A stretch of DNA of 64,000 bases. Source: Hyaloscypha bicolor E. Its lineage: Eukaryota; Ascomycota; Leotiomycetes; Helotiales; Hyaloscyphaceae. A program made the translations under genes and the position numbers. The notes under the pieces are model-generated. The model had not been told where the DNA came from and made no database searches. It was given only the letters and a program-made list of their open reading frames with translations. The stretch is from assembly GCF_002865645.1 (NCBI RefSeq), contig NW_020194684.1, positions 2,309,241 to 2,373,240 on the forward strand, written 5' to 3'. Below are positions 1 through 12,001 of the stretch, one piece after another. The stretch's first letter is position 1, and every line of letters starts with the position of its first letter.

Positions 1-369
1 ATCTTAGCTTATAAAAAGAAAACCCCCTTATTCTCTTTCTGACCCGGGTTTAGAAAGCTATATATAGTAAAAGAATTAAGCTTAATATTATAGAGAAATA
101 TAAGTAGCCTTAGGGAATATAGAAGTTTCTTTTAAGCTAGAAATAGGGATATTAAAATTATATTATCTAAAGAAAAGCTATAAGATCTAGTTAAGGCTCT
201 CGGTTAATATTATAGATATCTTACTAGCTATTTTCTAGATAAACCTATAAAAAAAGGAAAACCTTTTCTTTATAATATTATTTTTCGAGATTAATAAAAA
301 GCTAGAATTATAGTAAGAGAACAAGTTTGTTCCGGGCAAGTAATAGCCAGGAGAAACAAAACTATAGTA

Positions 370-3300
370 GCTAGTAAGAGTCTTACTAGAAGAATTTAAG
401 GATTTTATAGATATCTTTTTAAAGGAAGTATTAAATATCTTATTTCTATATTAACTATATAACTATAAGATTCAGATTAATAATTCCAAAGGCCCAGAAA
501 GTCTAGGATATTTCCTATTCCATTAATAATTAACCTATAAGCTATAGGAGGTCAAGCGCTTCCTTAAAGAAAACCTCTAATGGGGCTTTATTAAGCCAAG
601 CTAGTCTCCTTTTATATCCCTAATTCTTTTTATAAAGAAGGCTAATAAAGCTCTCTGATTCTATATTAACTATTATAAGCTAAATAACTTAATATAAAAG
701 AATTATTATTCTTTTTCTTTTATTTATAAGACTCTTATATAGCTAGCTCAAGCCAAAGTCTATATAAAGCTAGATATTTAGTAAGTATTCTATTAGATCC
801 GAATAAACCCAGAATTAGAAGAACTTATAATATTCTATATGAGATATAAGGCCTATAAATACAAGGTCTTTTAGGAAGGCCTAATTAATAGTCCTACTAT
901 ATATTAGAGGTATATAAATAATATTCTCTTTAATTACCTTAATATCTTTTATATAGCTTATTTAGATAATATCCTAATTTACTTAGATAATTCTCTAAAG
1001 TATAAAAACCATATATAAAAAATCCTTTAGTAATTATAGGATACCGGCCTCTAAGTAGATATTAAGAAATTAAAGTTTAAGGTTATTTATATAAAGTATC
1101 TAGGCTTTATTATCTTTACTAAAAATATTAAAATAGACCTAGATAAGATAGTAATTATTAAGAACTAGTAATTACTAAAGATAATTAAAGAAATATAAGG
1201 CTTTCTGGGTTTTTATAACTTTTATTAGTATTTTATTACGGAATATAGCCATATAATAAAGCCCCTAATAGCTCTAATATATAAGGGAGTTCCGTTTAAA
1301 TAAATAGATTAGTATTAAAAAGGTTTTACTAAGCTAAAGTAAGCTATATTCTTGGTACTAATTCTATATTACTATAATCCGAATTTCCCTATTATAGTTG
1401 AGACAGATATATTAAATAGAGTTATAGCTAGTATTCTCTTATAATAAGACCCCTAGATAGGACTTTAGTATCCGGTAATATTCTTCTCTAAAACTATATA
1501 GTTAGTAAAGCTAAACTATAATATTTATAATAAAGAGATACTTATTATTATTCTTTCTTTAACTAAATAGTAAATAGAGCTAGAAGGCCTATAGAAAGTA
1601 CCCTTTATAATTTACTCAGATTACTGAGCCCTTGAGTACTTTATAACTATAAAGAAGCTCTTAGTAAGATAAGCTTACTAGGCAAAATATCTTTCCTGCT
1701 ATTATTTTAAGCTTATATATTAGGCAGGTAAGTTAAATAAATAAGCAAATGCCCTAAATAGGAAATATAAGAATATAATTATCTAGAATAAGGTAATAGT
1801 AGCCTACTAAACCCAAATTCTCCTCCTATAATAAAAGATTAATAATAATATTATATAGGATCTCTAGTTAGCTCTAATTAAGGCCTTTATAAGCCCGGCT
1901 TAGGAAGAAACCCAGTATAATAATATCTAGCTAGTAAATAAGCTATTAAGTAAGAACCGAGAGTTACTAGAACTAGAAAAGCTATGGGATAAGGCAAAAA
2001 ATAAGAAAAAAGGTATTTAGATACTATAAAATGGCCTTTTCTTATAATATAATAAATTATTTATATCTAATAATATAATAATACCCGAGATGCCCTTATA
2101 TACTATCCTTATTTAGAAGGTATATATATAGCCCCTAATAGGATATCCAGAACAAGCCAAGCTTTAATAGCTTCTTTAGGCCCGCTATTACTAGCTAGGC
2201 CAAGGTATAGATATTAATTAGTATAGGGATAACTACTATACTTGCTAATAATCTCACGTTTTTAGGAATAAGAAACTAGGGCTCTTATATCCGTTACTAG
2301 TCCCTAATCGCTTCTAGTAATATATATTAGTAGATTTTAAGAAATACCCAAAGAATAGAAATAAGTATAATATAGTAATAATCTTTATTAATTACCTAGG
2401 CAAGTGCCCTATTATAATTCCTATCCGAGATATAGTAATAGCTAAAGAGTTAGTACTTCTATTTCTTACCTATATAGTTTGCCAAGTTAGTATCCCGGAG
2501 ACTATAGTATCTAATTAAGGCCCCTAGTTTATATTAGATTTCTGGAGCGAGTTTTATAAGCATATTAGTATAAAGCTCAAGTTATTAACTACTAACTATT
2601 CCCAAACTAATAGCCAGATAGAGATTATTAACTAGTACTTTAACTAATAGCTATATTCCTATATGAATTACTATTAGGATAATTAGGACAAATAGGTAAT
2701 AATAATTAACTACTAGCAGATAGCTCTAGTTTACGAGACTATAGGCCAATTCCCGTTTCTTATAAAGAAGGGCTATAAATCATGGATATTATTTAACTAG
2801 GAAACCCAAGTATAATTAGGTACCCTAAAGGAAAAGCTAAATAGACAAGAGATAAAGGCCCTAGTAATATAGCTCTATGAATTATAGTAAAAGATATAGG
2901 AGAATATAATACGAGTATAAGAATACTATACTACTTAAGCTAATAAATACTACTAACTAGTAGATTTCGGAGTAGGAAATAAGGTATAAATTACTACTAA
3001 ATACTAGAAGAATAATTATCCGAGCCGCAAGCTAGTTTACTAAATAAAAGAACTATATAAAATCCTGGAATAAGTAGGATATTTCTTTAGGCTTAAGCTT
3101 CCGGAATTAATAAGAATATATCCGGTATTTTATATAGAGAAGCTATATAAAGACCCAGGTAATTCCCTTTCCGGATAAGTAAATCCGGAGCCTCTGCTAT
3201 TAGAACTATAAGATAGAGAAACGGAGTACGAAGTTCAAGAGATATAAGTAGTAAAACTACTTTATAGGAAGCTAAAATACCGAGTCTAGTAAAAAGAATA

Positions 3301-3430
3301 AGACCCAGATCCGGAGTAGTATCTTGCTTCCTTATTAAGTAATAGTGCCCTAGCTTTTTAGAGCTTTTATAATAAGAACCCCGAATAGCCAGGACTGCCC
3401 CAGAATCTCCTCTATTAGTTAGACTATACC
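370..3430 (+). pseudogene. pol: gypsy pol remnant (RT, RNase H, integrase, chromodomain), element A
   Basis: RIP-degraded polyprotein. RT begins near 370; the active-site motif reads Y-L-D-N at 959-970 (YLDD with Asp to Asn, a G-to-A change), followed by ILIYLDNS. RNase H has the ETD motif near 1393. The integrase N-terminal region (GYPEQAKL, expected GHPGRAKT) lies near 2140; the core runs about 2330-2650 with a D-to-N change in the SDQGPQF block and a recognisable tail of the HPQTDGQTE type. A chromodomain (RKLKYRV..WKE..DPDPE) lies at about 3258-3340, which places it among chromoviruses that target heterochromatin. Stops are TAA/TAG at Gln or Trp positions. Confident at family level. Confidence 0.85.
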
Positions 3431-3480
3431 AAGAATAATATACTACCGGAACCGTATAATACGGACGGAAATCCTTTAAA

Positions 3481-3516
3481 GTTATATATAAAAGGCCCTA
3501 GTCTTTAATATATAAT
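3481..3516. repeat. 36-bp near-palindrome, copy in element A
   Basis: One of six copies. Left arm GTTATATATAAAAGGC, right arm GTCTTTAATATATAAT (a RIP-altered GCCTTTTATATATAAC). It lies about 70 bp upstream of the polypurine tract. Confidence 0.75.
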
Positions 3517-3585
3517 CTGTGACTTAGAAATTTAATAGGGACTTTCAAAGCTCGGGAATAAGCTTATTTCGAGGAAAAGAGGTAA

Positions 3586-3845
3586 TATTACAGTTATTAT
3601 AATATATAATACTAGTAGGAATTAGACTAGAGCTAGAGAAGTATCTAATATCTGAATAAGGCATCTATAGTTACCTGATTATTGCATATGACCCCGAGCT
3701 TAAGCTAGTATGTGGGCCCATATATAGCTCGTAATTATTTAGATCCGAGGCTTCTTTGGGATCCTCTTCTCTTTTTAGCTTTGAATTATTAAAATAGAGA
3801 TAGTCTAATTATGCCTTCCAGGCCCTAGATCTTATACTCATAACA
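3586..3845 (+). repeat. 3' LTR of gypsy element A
   Basis: Begins after a purine tract (GAGGAAAAGAGGTAA) with TATTAC (a RIP form of TGTTAC) and ends ATAACA, giving TG...CA termini once the first dinucleotide is allowed for. About 260 bp. The right boundary is set by alignment: copia E matches from GAAATATT onward. The sequence is unlike the 254-bp LTR of elements B and C, so this is a different family. The matching 5' LTR is outside the window. Confidence 0.7.
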
Positions 3846-3859
3846 GAAATATTATTCTA

Positions 3860-5345
3860 ATTCTTATTTTACTTTTGTTAAGAGCTTTCTAGCTATTTTT
3901 ATAGCCCCTATTTCTACTATTTCTATAATTAATATTCTTATAAATAACCTTATTTCTCTTTCCTTTATATACTAGATAATAGGCGAAAACTATATCCTAA
4001 AACCTACTAAATAAATAGAGGATACCTAGATATTTATAGTTAATAGTATATTAAGATATAATACTTATTACTTTTATAAAGTTATAATTAATACCGGAGC
4101 CTCTAGATTCTTAACTATTAGTTCTAACTAATTTCAAGCTTTATAGTAAACTAATAATAGTATTAAACTTAATAAAACTACTAAAGATTAAGTTAATATC
4201 TAGTTTAGTATTAGATCTATATTTTCTATTAGATCTATAATAATAAGAATACTAATTAGGTAAGTATAATTCTATATTATATCTATAAAGACTTTATTTC
4301 TATTTAGCTTAGCTAATATAAATAAGCTAGAAGTTTACTTTAATAATCTTATTAATTATCTTATTACTTCTAATAAATACTTTATACTTATAATATAATG
4401 TTTTAGATACTTTTTCCTATTTTGAAATACTATTTTATAAAGCTTTATTTCCGAATTCTTTATTTATAATTCTTGCTTTTTTATAAAAGTTAAATTATAA
4501 TATTTATATTACTATTTTAGTTATTTATTTATTAGTAAGCTCCGAAATATACTAGAATAAGCAGGCTATAATATTAATATAAAAGCCCTTAAGTACCTTA
4601 TAAAATACTATAAATAATACTAGAAATTCGGATAATTACCGGAATAATTTAAGTTTAATCTAAGAAATAATATTAATTTTAATTATTTTATTATTATTAA
4701 TATTTTCTATATTTCTAGTAAGCCTATACTTTATATTATTAATAAAGGCACTCGATATTAAGCCGGCTAATAGCTTTAAAATATTAGTATATTATATATT
4801 TAAGATATCTTAAAGTAATATTAGATTAATATTTATTTAGGCCTTTCTAATTAGATTATAGTAAATACTAGAAAGCAGTTTACTAGTAAGGAATTTATTT
4901 AGTTTATAAATACTATAGAAACCAAGGTTAAAATTATTTCTATAAAAGCTTATAATTTTATTAGAATTATAGAATATTATTATAGCCCGATTTAATATAC
5001 TTATCTTATTATTATAGCCGAAATTAATAGAATTAATAAGAATACTATATTTTAAATAGCTTTTAAGGCTATTAATAATTCTATTAGACCTAATAGTATT
5101 ATCTTAATTCTCTTGATTTATAATATTTTACCTTAAATAATTAAATATAATATTTTATTACTAATTTTATTATAGTAATTAGTAATACTTAAGAAAGTAA
5201 TAGTAGAAATTCAGAAGCTTTAAGCTAGATATTAGATTATAAATACCCTAAATACCCGAAATAGTTCTAGTACTACTAATATTTATAAACTTTTCTTAAA
5301 TTCGGATATTCTTATATAATATAAAGGAAATACTAGTTAATCTAG
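3860..5345 (+). pseudogene. pol: copia gag end, protease and integrase, element D
   Basis: A frame with stops only at Gln/Trp-type positions. The protease-like block reads IINTGASRFL near 4083-4112, where an aspartyl protease has DTG (Asp to Asn by RIP). The integrase core begins near 4665 (FKFNLRNN..FNY, then SSKPILYIINKGTRY) and continues through LKN to a conserved tail of the VERYHA/LRRA type near 5000. The fungal copia family usually has VDVMYLDGKPVLHVVDEATRF in this block. The frame stops at 5349, where gypsy B is inserted, and resumes at 12002. Confidence 0.8.
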
Positions 5346-5349
5346 TAAT
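5345..5349. repeat. target-site duplication GTAAT, left copy
   Basis: GTAAT directly precedes the 5' LTR of gypsy B and is repeated at 11997-12001 after the 3' LTR. The uninterrupted copia copy E has a single GTAAT at 35117-35121 in the same context. Five bp is the normal duplication length for Ty3/gypsy integrases. Confidence 0.9.
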
Positions 5350-5603
5350 TATTATAATTCCCAGATGCCCGGTATCTGAAATGCCTCTCAGGCATATATA
5401 ATATGGCCGCCTTACTAGGGAAATATACTTGGAATATACTAGAGATATTTAGAAGGCTAGTTCTTTTAGGACTAGTATACTATAAAGTATATATACTCTC
5501 TTATAGCCTTCTGTATTCTAGTTTTCTCTTCCTTAGCTTTGAATTATCTTTATAAGGAACCTTCTATCTTGCTTTCCAAGCCCTAAATACCATATCTATA
5601 ATA
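5350..5603 (+). repeat. 5' LTR of gypsy element B
   Basis: 254 bp, starting TATTATAATTCCCAG and ending CTATAATA, the RIP forms of TG...CA termini. It is the same length as the 3' LTR at 11743-11996. It contains the paired motif CCAGATGCCCGGTATCTG near its start, and a CTTCCTTAGCTTTGAAT block shared with the C LTRs. The internal region begins at 5604 with GTATTTAAAGC. Confidence 0.9.
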
Positions 5604-5649
5604 GTATTTAAAGCTTACTTTCTTTAATCCTATAAAGGATTTTAAATAA

Positions 5650-7400
5650 ACTAATTCAGAACTATTAGAAATATAGGTACCGCCAAGATAACGGAACCTC
5701 AGAAACTCGAGTAATAGATTCTAGAATAATAAAAGCGAAAAGCTTTAGAATCCTTAAAGGAATTAGATATTTATATCTTTATAAATATATACTAGTAGTA
5801 TATTAGAAACCCTCCCGAAAACCCGAAAAATCGAAGAACCTCAAATAAAGGCTACTCTTTAACCAAGTCCTAAAGTAATAGGCACCTATAGGCCAGTAAC
5901 CTGACTACTACCCCCAAGCCCTATCCTATAACCTTATAGGCCCTATATATATACCGGTAACGAGACTATTAGGGAGGATATAGTAGAGGAAAAGTATAAT
6001 AGGTTAATTTCCCAGGATACTATATAACCAGGAACTATATTAACTTCTGCTAAGGCTTCCGGTAAAGCTCCTACTAGTTCAGGTTATCCCGTTAGTAGCC
6101 CTTTCCAAACCGAATGTCCCATTAGTATTCCTGGAGAATTTATAGACAAGTCTATAGAAATAGAACTTTCTGCTTTTATTATAAAGCTTCTAGAAACTAA
6201 TAATTATATTACTACCGGAGAGTTATATAAATAGGCTAAAGAATCCGATATCTTACTCTCAGATATTAATATTATTATAAAGAGCTACTAGAAGAATATC
6301 TAAAGAGCTATTTCATATAAGAATACCTATAGTTATAATAAAGCTATTCTCGAGAATACTAAGCTCTATAATACTAAGCTTAAGAACAAAGTTAAATACT
6401 ATATAGCTATAGTAAATCGGCTTATAGTAGCTCTAACTACTTCTACTCTACCTGTTCTAACTACTCCGAATTCCTCTTAAAAGAATTCCGAACTATTTCC
6501 CGCTTATTCTCGTCTAGAATCTCCTATATCTTATATTTCCTTTAGAGGTACTAGAATTACTAAGCTCCCAGATCTAACTCTTTTTACTAGAGATTATACT
6601 ATTTTTAATAACTAGCTAGTTCAGATTAAGAATAAACTATAAGGAAATACTAACTTATATTCCTTAGAAGATCTCAAGATTATCTATATTTCTAGTAAAC
6701 TTACTAGTAATATTCTTACCCTAACTAATTCTTATATAGATAAAGATAATCCAAATTAGTACTATTAGCTCTTAGAGTTCTATTCTTATCTAAAGAAGCT
6801 ATACTCTAACCCTAATAAGATATAGAATACTTGCTATAACTTTAGTAAGCTTTAAATATATTCTAGTTAAGTATTTTAGAAGTTTTATACTTTTTTCTTA
6901 TAACTATTTATAGAAGACGGTATTAGTCTTTAAGATATTAAGTATAAACTAAATAAGAAGCTCTTACTAAAGCTCTAGGAATTAGTATATATATACTATA
7001 ATAATTTATTTATTAATACTACTTGCTTTACTTAATACTATATTACTAATAATTAGTAGATTAAGGCTATATATAAGAAGGCAGAAGCTATTCTAGCCAA
7101 ATTTACTTCTAGTATTATACTCCTATATATTCCTAAAAAGTATACTCCTAAGGAAGAGCCTAAAGAGCCTATATTAATTACTCTTATTAAATATATACTC
7201 TCTTATAAATACAAGTAATATCCTATAAAAACCGAGGATCTCTTAATTATTAAGTACTATAATTATAATAAGTTCGGCTATTATACTAGATACTATTTAC
7301 TTCTATATAGTAAGGAAACCAAAGTAGCTCTTTCTAGAATTAAGCTAGGCTTAATTCCTATTTTACCGGAATATACTATTTAAATAGAATATTTAAAGAA
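5650..7400 (+). pseudogene. gag: gypsy gag remnant with destroyed zinc knuckle, element B
   Basis: Capsid-like frame carrying many TAA/TAG codons. The CCHC zinc knuckle is at 7255-7296 but reads Y-Y-N-Y-N-K-F-G-Y-Y-T-R-Y-Y: spacing C-x2-C-x4-H-x4-C is kept exactly while all three Cys and the His have become Tyr, the expected result of TGT/TGC and CAT/CAC under RIP. The same block is found in C at 18384-18425. Confidence 0.75.
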
Positions 7401-7459
7401 TTTGAGCTCTGATTTTAGTATAAAACCGGGAAATAAGTACCTCTAAAGAAAGTCTTTAT

Positions 7460-10400
7460 TTTAGGGGCTTATAATATGAATTTAGTAAAGATTAACTTAA
7501 TTTATCTAATAGGAGAAAATACTCTTATAATACCCTATACTATTAGTATAAATAGATTAGGAATTAAGTCTTCTTTCCTTATTAATACTAGAGCTAATAG
7601 TTATACTTTTATTAATATAAAGCTTACTTAGCTTATAGAATAATTTTTAGGGATAGAACTATAACTCTTTTTCTTACTCTATATTATATACGGTTTTAAT
7701 AGAAAGCTAGCTAAGTCTACTAAGAAATATATAGAAGTCTTACTTCTAATTAATAAATAAAGTATTAATATACCTATAATTATCCTAAATCTTAAAGATT
7801 ATAATATTATCCTTAGTAGGAAATAGGTAGTATATATTAATATTCTGGTTAACTATAGAAGATATAGGCTTATATAGCTAAAGAATAAGCCTAAATCTAT
7901 ATAATTCGGTTATATTATTAGTACTTTATAGTAATAGCTAGAGAAGTAACTTAATAAGAAGTATTAAAAGAATACTAATTAATAAGATTTTATTATAAGC
8001 TATTTCTGAAAACCTTCTATTCTGAAATAGTCTTTCTTCTTCCGAACTAATTAGAGGAAATTATATAAAACTATAGAAAAGAAGCTTCTATAGCCTAATT
8101 AAAATATAATACCTAAGCAAAAGCCAAAGAAGCGGAAAGAGGTCCTTAATAAAGAGTAAATATTAGATTTAGCTATTCTTATCTCTATAATATTTAATTA
8201 TATAGCCAAGAGAGAAAATAATATTATTAGTTAAATCTCTATTTATAAGATTAATAAGAAGCTTAAAGCTCGGAAAAAAGAAGCTATTCCTGGCCTAGAG
8301 AATTAATAACCGGGAGAAATAGAGCTTTAATAGCTATAGAGAATATTACTCCCGGAACTTAAGAAATATGCCTCTGTTTTCTTTAAGAAGAAATCTAATA
8401 CCCTTTCTTTCTATAGATTATATAATTATAAGATTTAGATTAAAAGCCTAAAAGAAACCGAAAGTATTAAATATTAATTCCTCCGGTAGTAGTTTACTTA
8501 AAAGCTTCTAGAAATCAAGTATTTCTTATAAGATAATCTAGCTAAAGGCTTTATTAAAGCTAGTTAGGCTCCCTTTACTTTACTAGTTCTTTTTATAAAG
8601 AAAGTAAATAAAGGTTTATATTTCTATATTAATTTCTACTACCTAAATAATATTACCCGGAAGAATTAATATCTCTTTTCCCTTATTAATAAAATTTTAA
8701 ATTAATTATCTAAGGCCAAAATCTATACCAAATTAGATATTTACTAAGCTTTCTATTATATAGCTATAGATCCGGACTTTTAGGAGCTAATAATATTCCG
8801 TATCTGCTATAAAGTATATAAATATAATATTCTCTAGGAAGGCCTTATAAATAGCCTGGCTATATATTAATACTATATAAATAATATATTCTTTAAATAT
8901 CTAGATAACTTTTATATAATATACTTTAATAATATTCTTATTTATTTAGAGAACCTAGTAAAGTATAAATAGTATATATGAAAAGTACTAGACTACTTAT
9001 ATCTTACCGGCCTCTAAGTAAATATTAAGAAATCGGAATTTAAAGTTATATATATAAAGTATTTAGGCTTTATTATCTTTATATCTGGTATTAAAATAGA
9101 TCCCGATAAAGTCGAAGTAATATATAACTAGTAATTCCTAAAAATAGTTAAGAATATATAGTTCTTCCTCGGCTTTTATAACTTTTATAAATACTTTATT
9201 AAAGAGTATAAATAAATTACTAAACCTCTTATCTTATTTATAAAAAAGAGTATTTCCTTTAAGTAGTTCGAGTAATATTAAGAGGCTTTTACTTACCTAA
9301 AAGAAGCTATAATTTCTATTCTTGTTTTATAATACTATAATTCAGATCTGCCTATAATAATAGAAACAGATATATCTAAAGAAGTAATTACTAGCCTATT
9401 CTCTTAATAAAACCCAGAAATAGGCCTTTAATATTCTATAGCTTATTTTTCCAAAATTATACTTCTAGTAAAGCTTAATTATAATATATATAATAAGAAG
9501 ATACTTACTATAGTTCGAGTACTAGAGAAATAAAGAGCTAAGCTAGAGGGCTTTTAGGATACTTCCTTTAAGGTCTATTCTAATTACTATACCTTGAAGT
9601 ACTTTATAACTACTAAGAAGCTCTCTTCTTAATAAGCTAGATAGGCTAAGCTCTTATTCTACTATTATTTTAAGCTTATATATTATTCTGGAAAATTAAA
9701 TAAGCAAATAAATGCTTTATTATAAAAATAAAACAAAATAGATACTTAGGGCCAGATTAAGAAGAAGCTATAAACTCAAGTACTTCTCTCTAAAAATAAG
9801 ATTAATCTGGAGATTATCTATAACTTATAGCTTATAGTAATACTCTATAAAATCAGCTTATTTAATTCGGAATTCGGCCCTAAAAACCAAATATATACTA
9901 AAGATTTTCCGGAAAAAAATATCCCTATTAGAAATATAATTTCTCTAGAAAAAGGTATTCTTTTAGAAACTTTACTAATAGACTCTATTATAATAACTCC
10001 TATAGAAGTACTATTAGAGGCTCCCGCCAAGTATAATAGTTTATAACTTATAAACAAGATCTTATAGGATAATTATATATTACCGGATCTAGAAAAGCTA
10101 TATATAATAGTCCAAGCCAAAAGTAATATCTAAATATTATAAGACGGCCTCCTTTTATATTATAGAAAACTCTATATTATAGAGAACGAAATAACTCCCA
10201 GACTACCTTTATAGACTGCCCTAATCCATAAAGTATATAATAAATCCCTTTCTGGATATCCTGGATATATAAAGCTCTAATAGCTATTAAAGAAGCAATA
10301 TTACTAGCTATCTATAGGCAAGAATATTAATTAATACTATAGTAATTACTATACTTATAAGAAATCGCATATACCCAGAAATGAGAAGCCTGGTTTGCTT

Positions 10401-11480
10401 TATTTCCTTCTAGTTCCTAATTACCCCTGGTAATATATTATTATAGATTTCAAAAGCTATCTAGAAAGCAAATCGGGCTATAATATAGTTACTATATTTA
10501 TAAATTACTTGTTCAAGTATCTAATTACGATTCCCGTATAAGATATAATTATAGCCAAGTAGCTAGTATCTCTGTTTTTACTCTATATAGTATATTAAGT
10601 AGGTATTCCAGAAATAATTATATTAGATCAGGAACTCTAATTTATATCCGATTTTTAGAGCGAATTCTATACGAGAATTAGTATAAAGCTTAAGCTTTCT
10701 ATAGCTAATTACCCCCAAATAGATAAATAAACAGAGATTATTAATTAGTACTTTAATTAGAGATTATACCTGTATATTAACTATTACTAGGATAACTGGG
10801 ACAAATAAATTACTATAATTAATTATTAATAAGCCTTTCTTTAATACGAAACTATTAGCTAATCCCTATTTATAACTAAAAAGGGCTATAAGCCTCGTAT
10901 TTCTCTGGACTAGAACTCCCCTATTAAAGCTAACTTACCTAAAGAGAAGCTAAATAGAAATAAAGCTAAAGTATTAGTAAATTAATTATATAAATTATAG
11001 TAACTTGCCCAAGGCTATATAGAGCAAGTACAGGAATAATATATAATATAAGCTAATAAATACCGCTATCTAATTAATTTCAAAGTAGAAAATAAAGTAT
11101 AGATTACTATAAAGTACTAGAAATCCAATTATTCGAGCCGGAAGCTAGAGAACCAAATAGAGGGCCTATTTGAGATTCTAGAATAATATAGCTATTTATT
11201 TCTTCTAAAACTACTAGAAACCATAAAGATATATCTAGTTTTCTATATAGAGAAGCTATAAAAAGACTCTTAGAATCCTCTGCTAGGTCAAGCAAACCCG
11301 GAACTATCCCTATTAATACTAGAGAATAGCAAACAAGAATACGGTATTAAACGGGTTATTATAGTCAAGCTAGTAAGAAATAGGCTAAAGTATAGAATTT
11401 AGTAGGTTAGTTAGGATAAAAATCTAGTATAATATCTAGCTTTAGTACTAAGTAATAGCCCTCTGGTTTTATAGAATTTC
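7460..11480 (+). pseudogene. pol: gypsy pol remnant (protease, RT, RNase H, integrase, chromodomain), element B
   Basis: The protease active site reads N-T-R-A at 7584-7595 (DTGA in the family). RT spans about 8450-9130, with the YLDD box reading Y-F-N-N at 8922-8933. RNase H has ETDISKE near 9365. The integrase zinc-binding and core regions run about 10240-10760 (GYPGYIKL, then IDFKSYLESKSGYN). A chromodomain (NRLKYRI...DKNLV.YLALVL) lies at about 11370-11450. All Asp-to-Asn, Gly-to-Arg and Gln-to-stop changes fit G-to-A or C-to-T mutation. Integrase to the 3' side of RT makes it Ty3/gypsy. Confidence 0.87.
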
Positions 11481-11594
11481 TATAATAATAATATTAATAT
11501 ACCAGGACCTCTATAAAACCTGTAATACTAGCTAGATTATATAAAAAATAATACTAGTTTAGAACTATACGGAAATAATAATAAACCCTCCTAG

Positions 11595-11630
11595 GTTATA
11601 TAGTAAAGGTACCAGCCTTTTATATATAAC
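11595..11630. repeat. 36-bp near-palindrome, copy in element B
   Basis: Left arm GTTATATAGTAAAGG, right arm GCCTTTTATATATAAC; exactly 36 bp, as in the other copies. It lies between the chromodomain and the polypurine tract. Confidence 0.75.
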
Positions 11631-11727
11631 ATCTATATCCGAGATACTAGTTTTACTTTAGGAAGAAATATAATACGAAATTGGATGAATTAATGGCTTA
11701 TACGAAGCTCGGGGACGAGCTTATTAT

Positions 11728-11742
11728 AAAGGGGAAAGGTAA
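11728..11742 (+). other. polypurine tract of element B
   Basis: AAAGGGGAAAGGTAA directly upstream of the 3' LTR. Plus-strand DNA synthesis of LTR retrotransposons is primed from such a tract. It survived RIP better than its surroundings because purine runs on this strand contain no CA or TG. Confidence 0.75.
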
Positions 11743-11996
11743 TATTATGATTCCCAGATGCCCGGTATCTGAGATGCCTCCCAGGTATATATAATACGGC
11801 CGCCTTGCTAGGGAAATATACTTGAAATATACTAGAGATATTTAGAAGGCTAGCCCCTTTAGGACTAGTATACTATAGGGTGCATATACTCCCTCGCAGC
11901 CTCCTGTATTCTAGTTTTCCCTTCCTTAGCTTTGAATCGTCTTTATAAGAAACCTTCTACCTTGCTTTCCAAGCCCTAAATACCGTACCCGTAATA
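11743..11996 (+). repeat. 3' LTR of gypsy element B
   Basis: 254 bp, starting TATTATGATTCCCAG and ending CCCGTAATA. It is less mutated than the 5' copy: it keeps TGATTCC, CGGCCGCC and ACCCGTAATA where the 5' LTR has TA-changed versions. It is followed by the right GTAAT duplication. Confidence 0.92.
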
Positions 11997-12001
11997 GTAA
12001 T
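11997..12001. repeat. target-site duplication GTAAT, right copy
   Basis: Repeats the left copy at 5345-5349. The following AGAAT(A/G)AATTATATAAGC continues copia D exactly as in copy E. Confidence 0.9.

Larger units (their letters stand above)
1..3845 (+). mobile_element. Ty3/gypsy chromovirus A, 3' part with 3' LTR
   Basis: LTR retrotransposon cut by the left window edge. Domain order visible on + is reverse transcriptase, RNase H, integrase, chromodomain, polypurine tract, LTR, which is the Ty3/gypsy order. It sits in copia element D: the sequence right of its LTR (from 3846) aligns with copia copy E from 33619, where A is absent. Its 5' LTR and left target duplication are outside the window. 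RIP is severe and no frame is intact. Confidence 0.85.
5350..11996 (+). mobile_element. Ty3/gypsy chromovirus B, complete element with both LTRs
   Basis: 6647 bp, bounded by two 254-bp LTRs and a 5-bp GTAAT duplication. Internal order: gag with a zinc knuckle, protease, RT, RNase H, integrase, chromodomain, palindrome, polypurine tract. It is inserted in the integrase region of copia D. It is heavily RIP-mutated and cannot encode functional proteins. Element C (16497-23143) is the same family, with nearly equal internal length (6139 versus 6155 bp). Confidence 0.93.

Noticed and set aside
9845..10057. A 70-codon - frame, with a similar one at 20973-21158
   Set aside because: Both are antisense to the same pre-integrase pol segment of elements B and C, where + retains family similarity.
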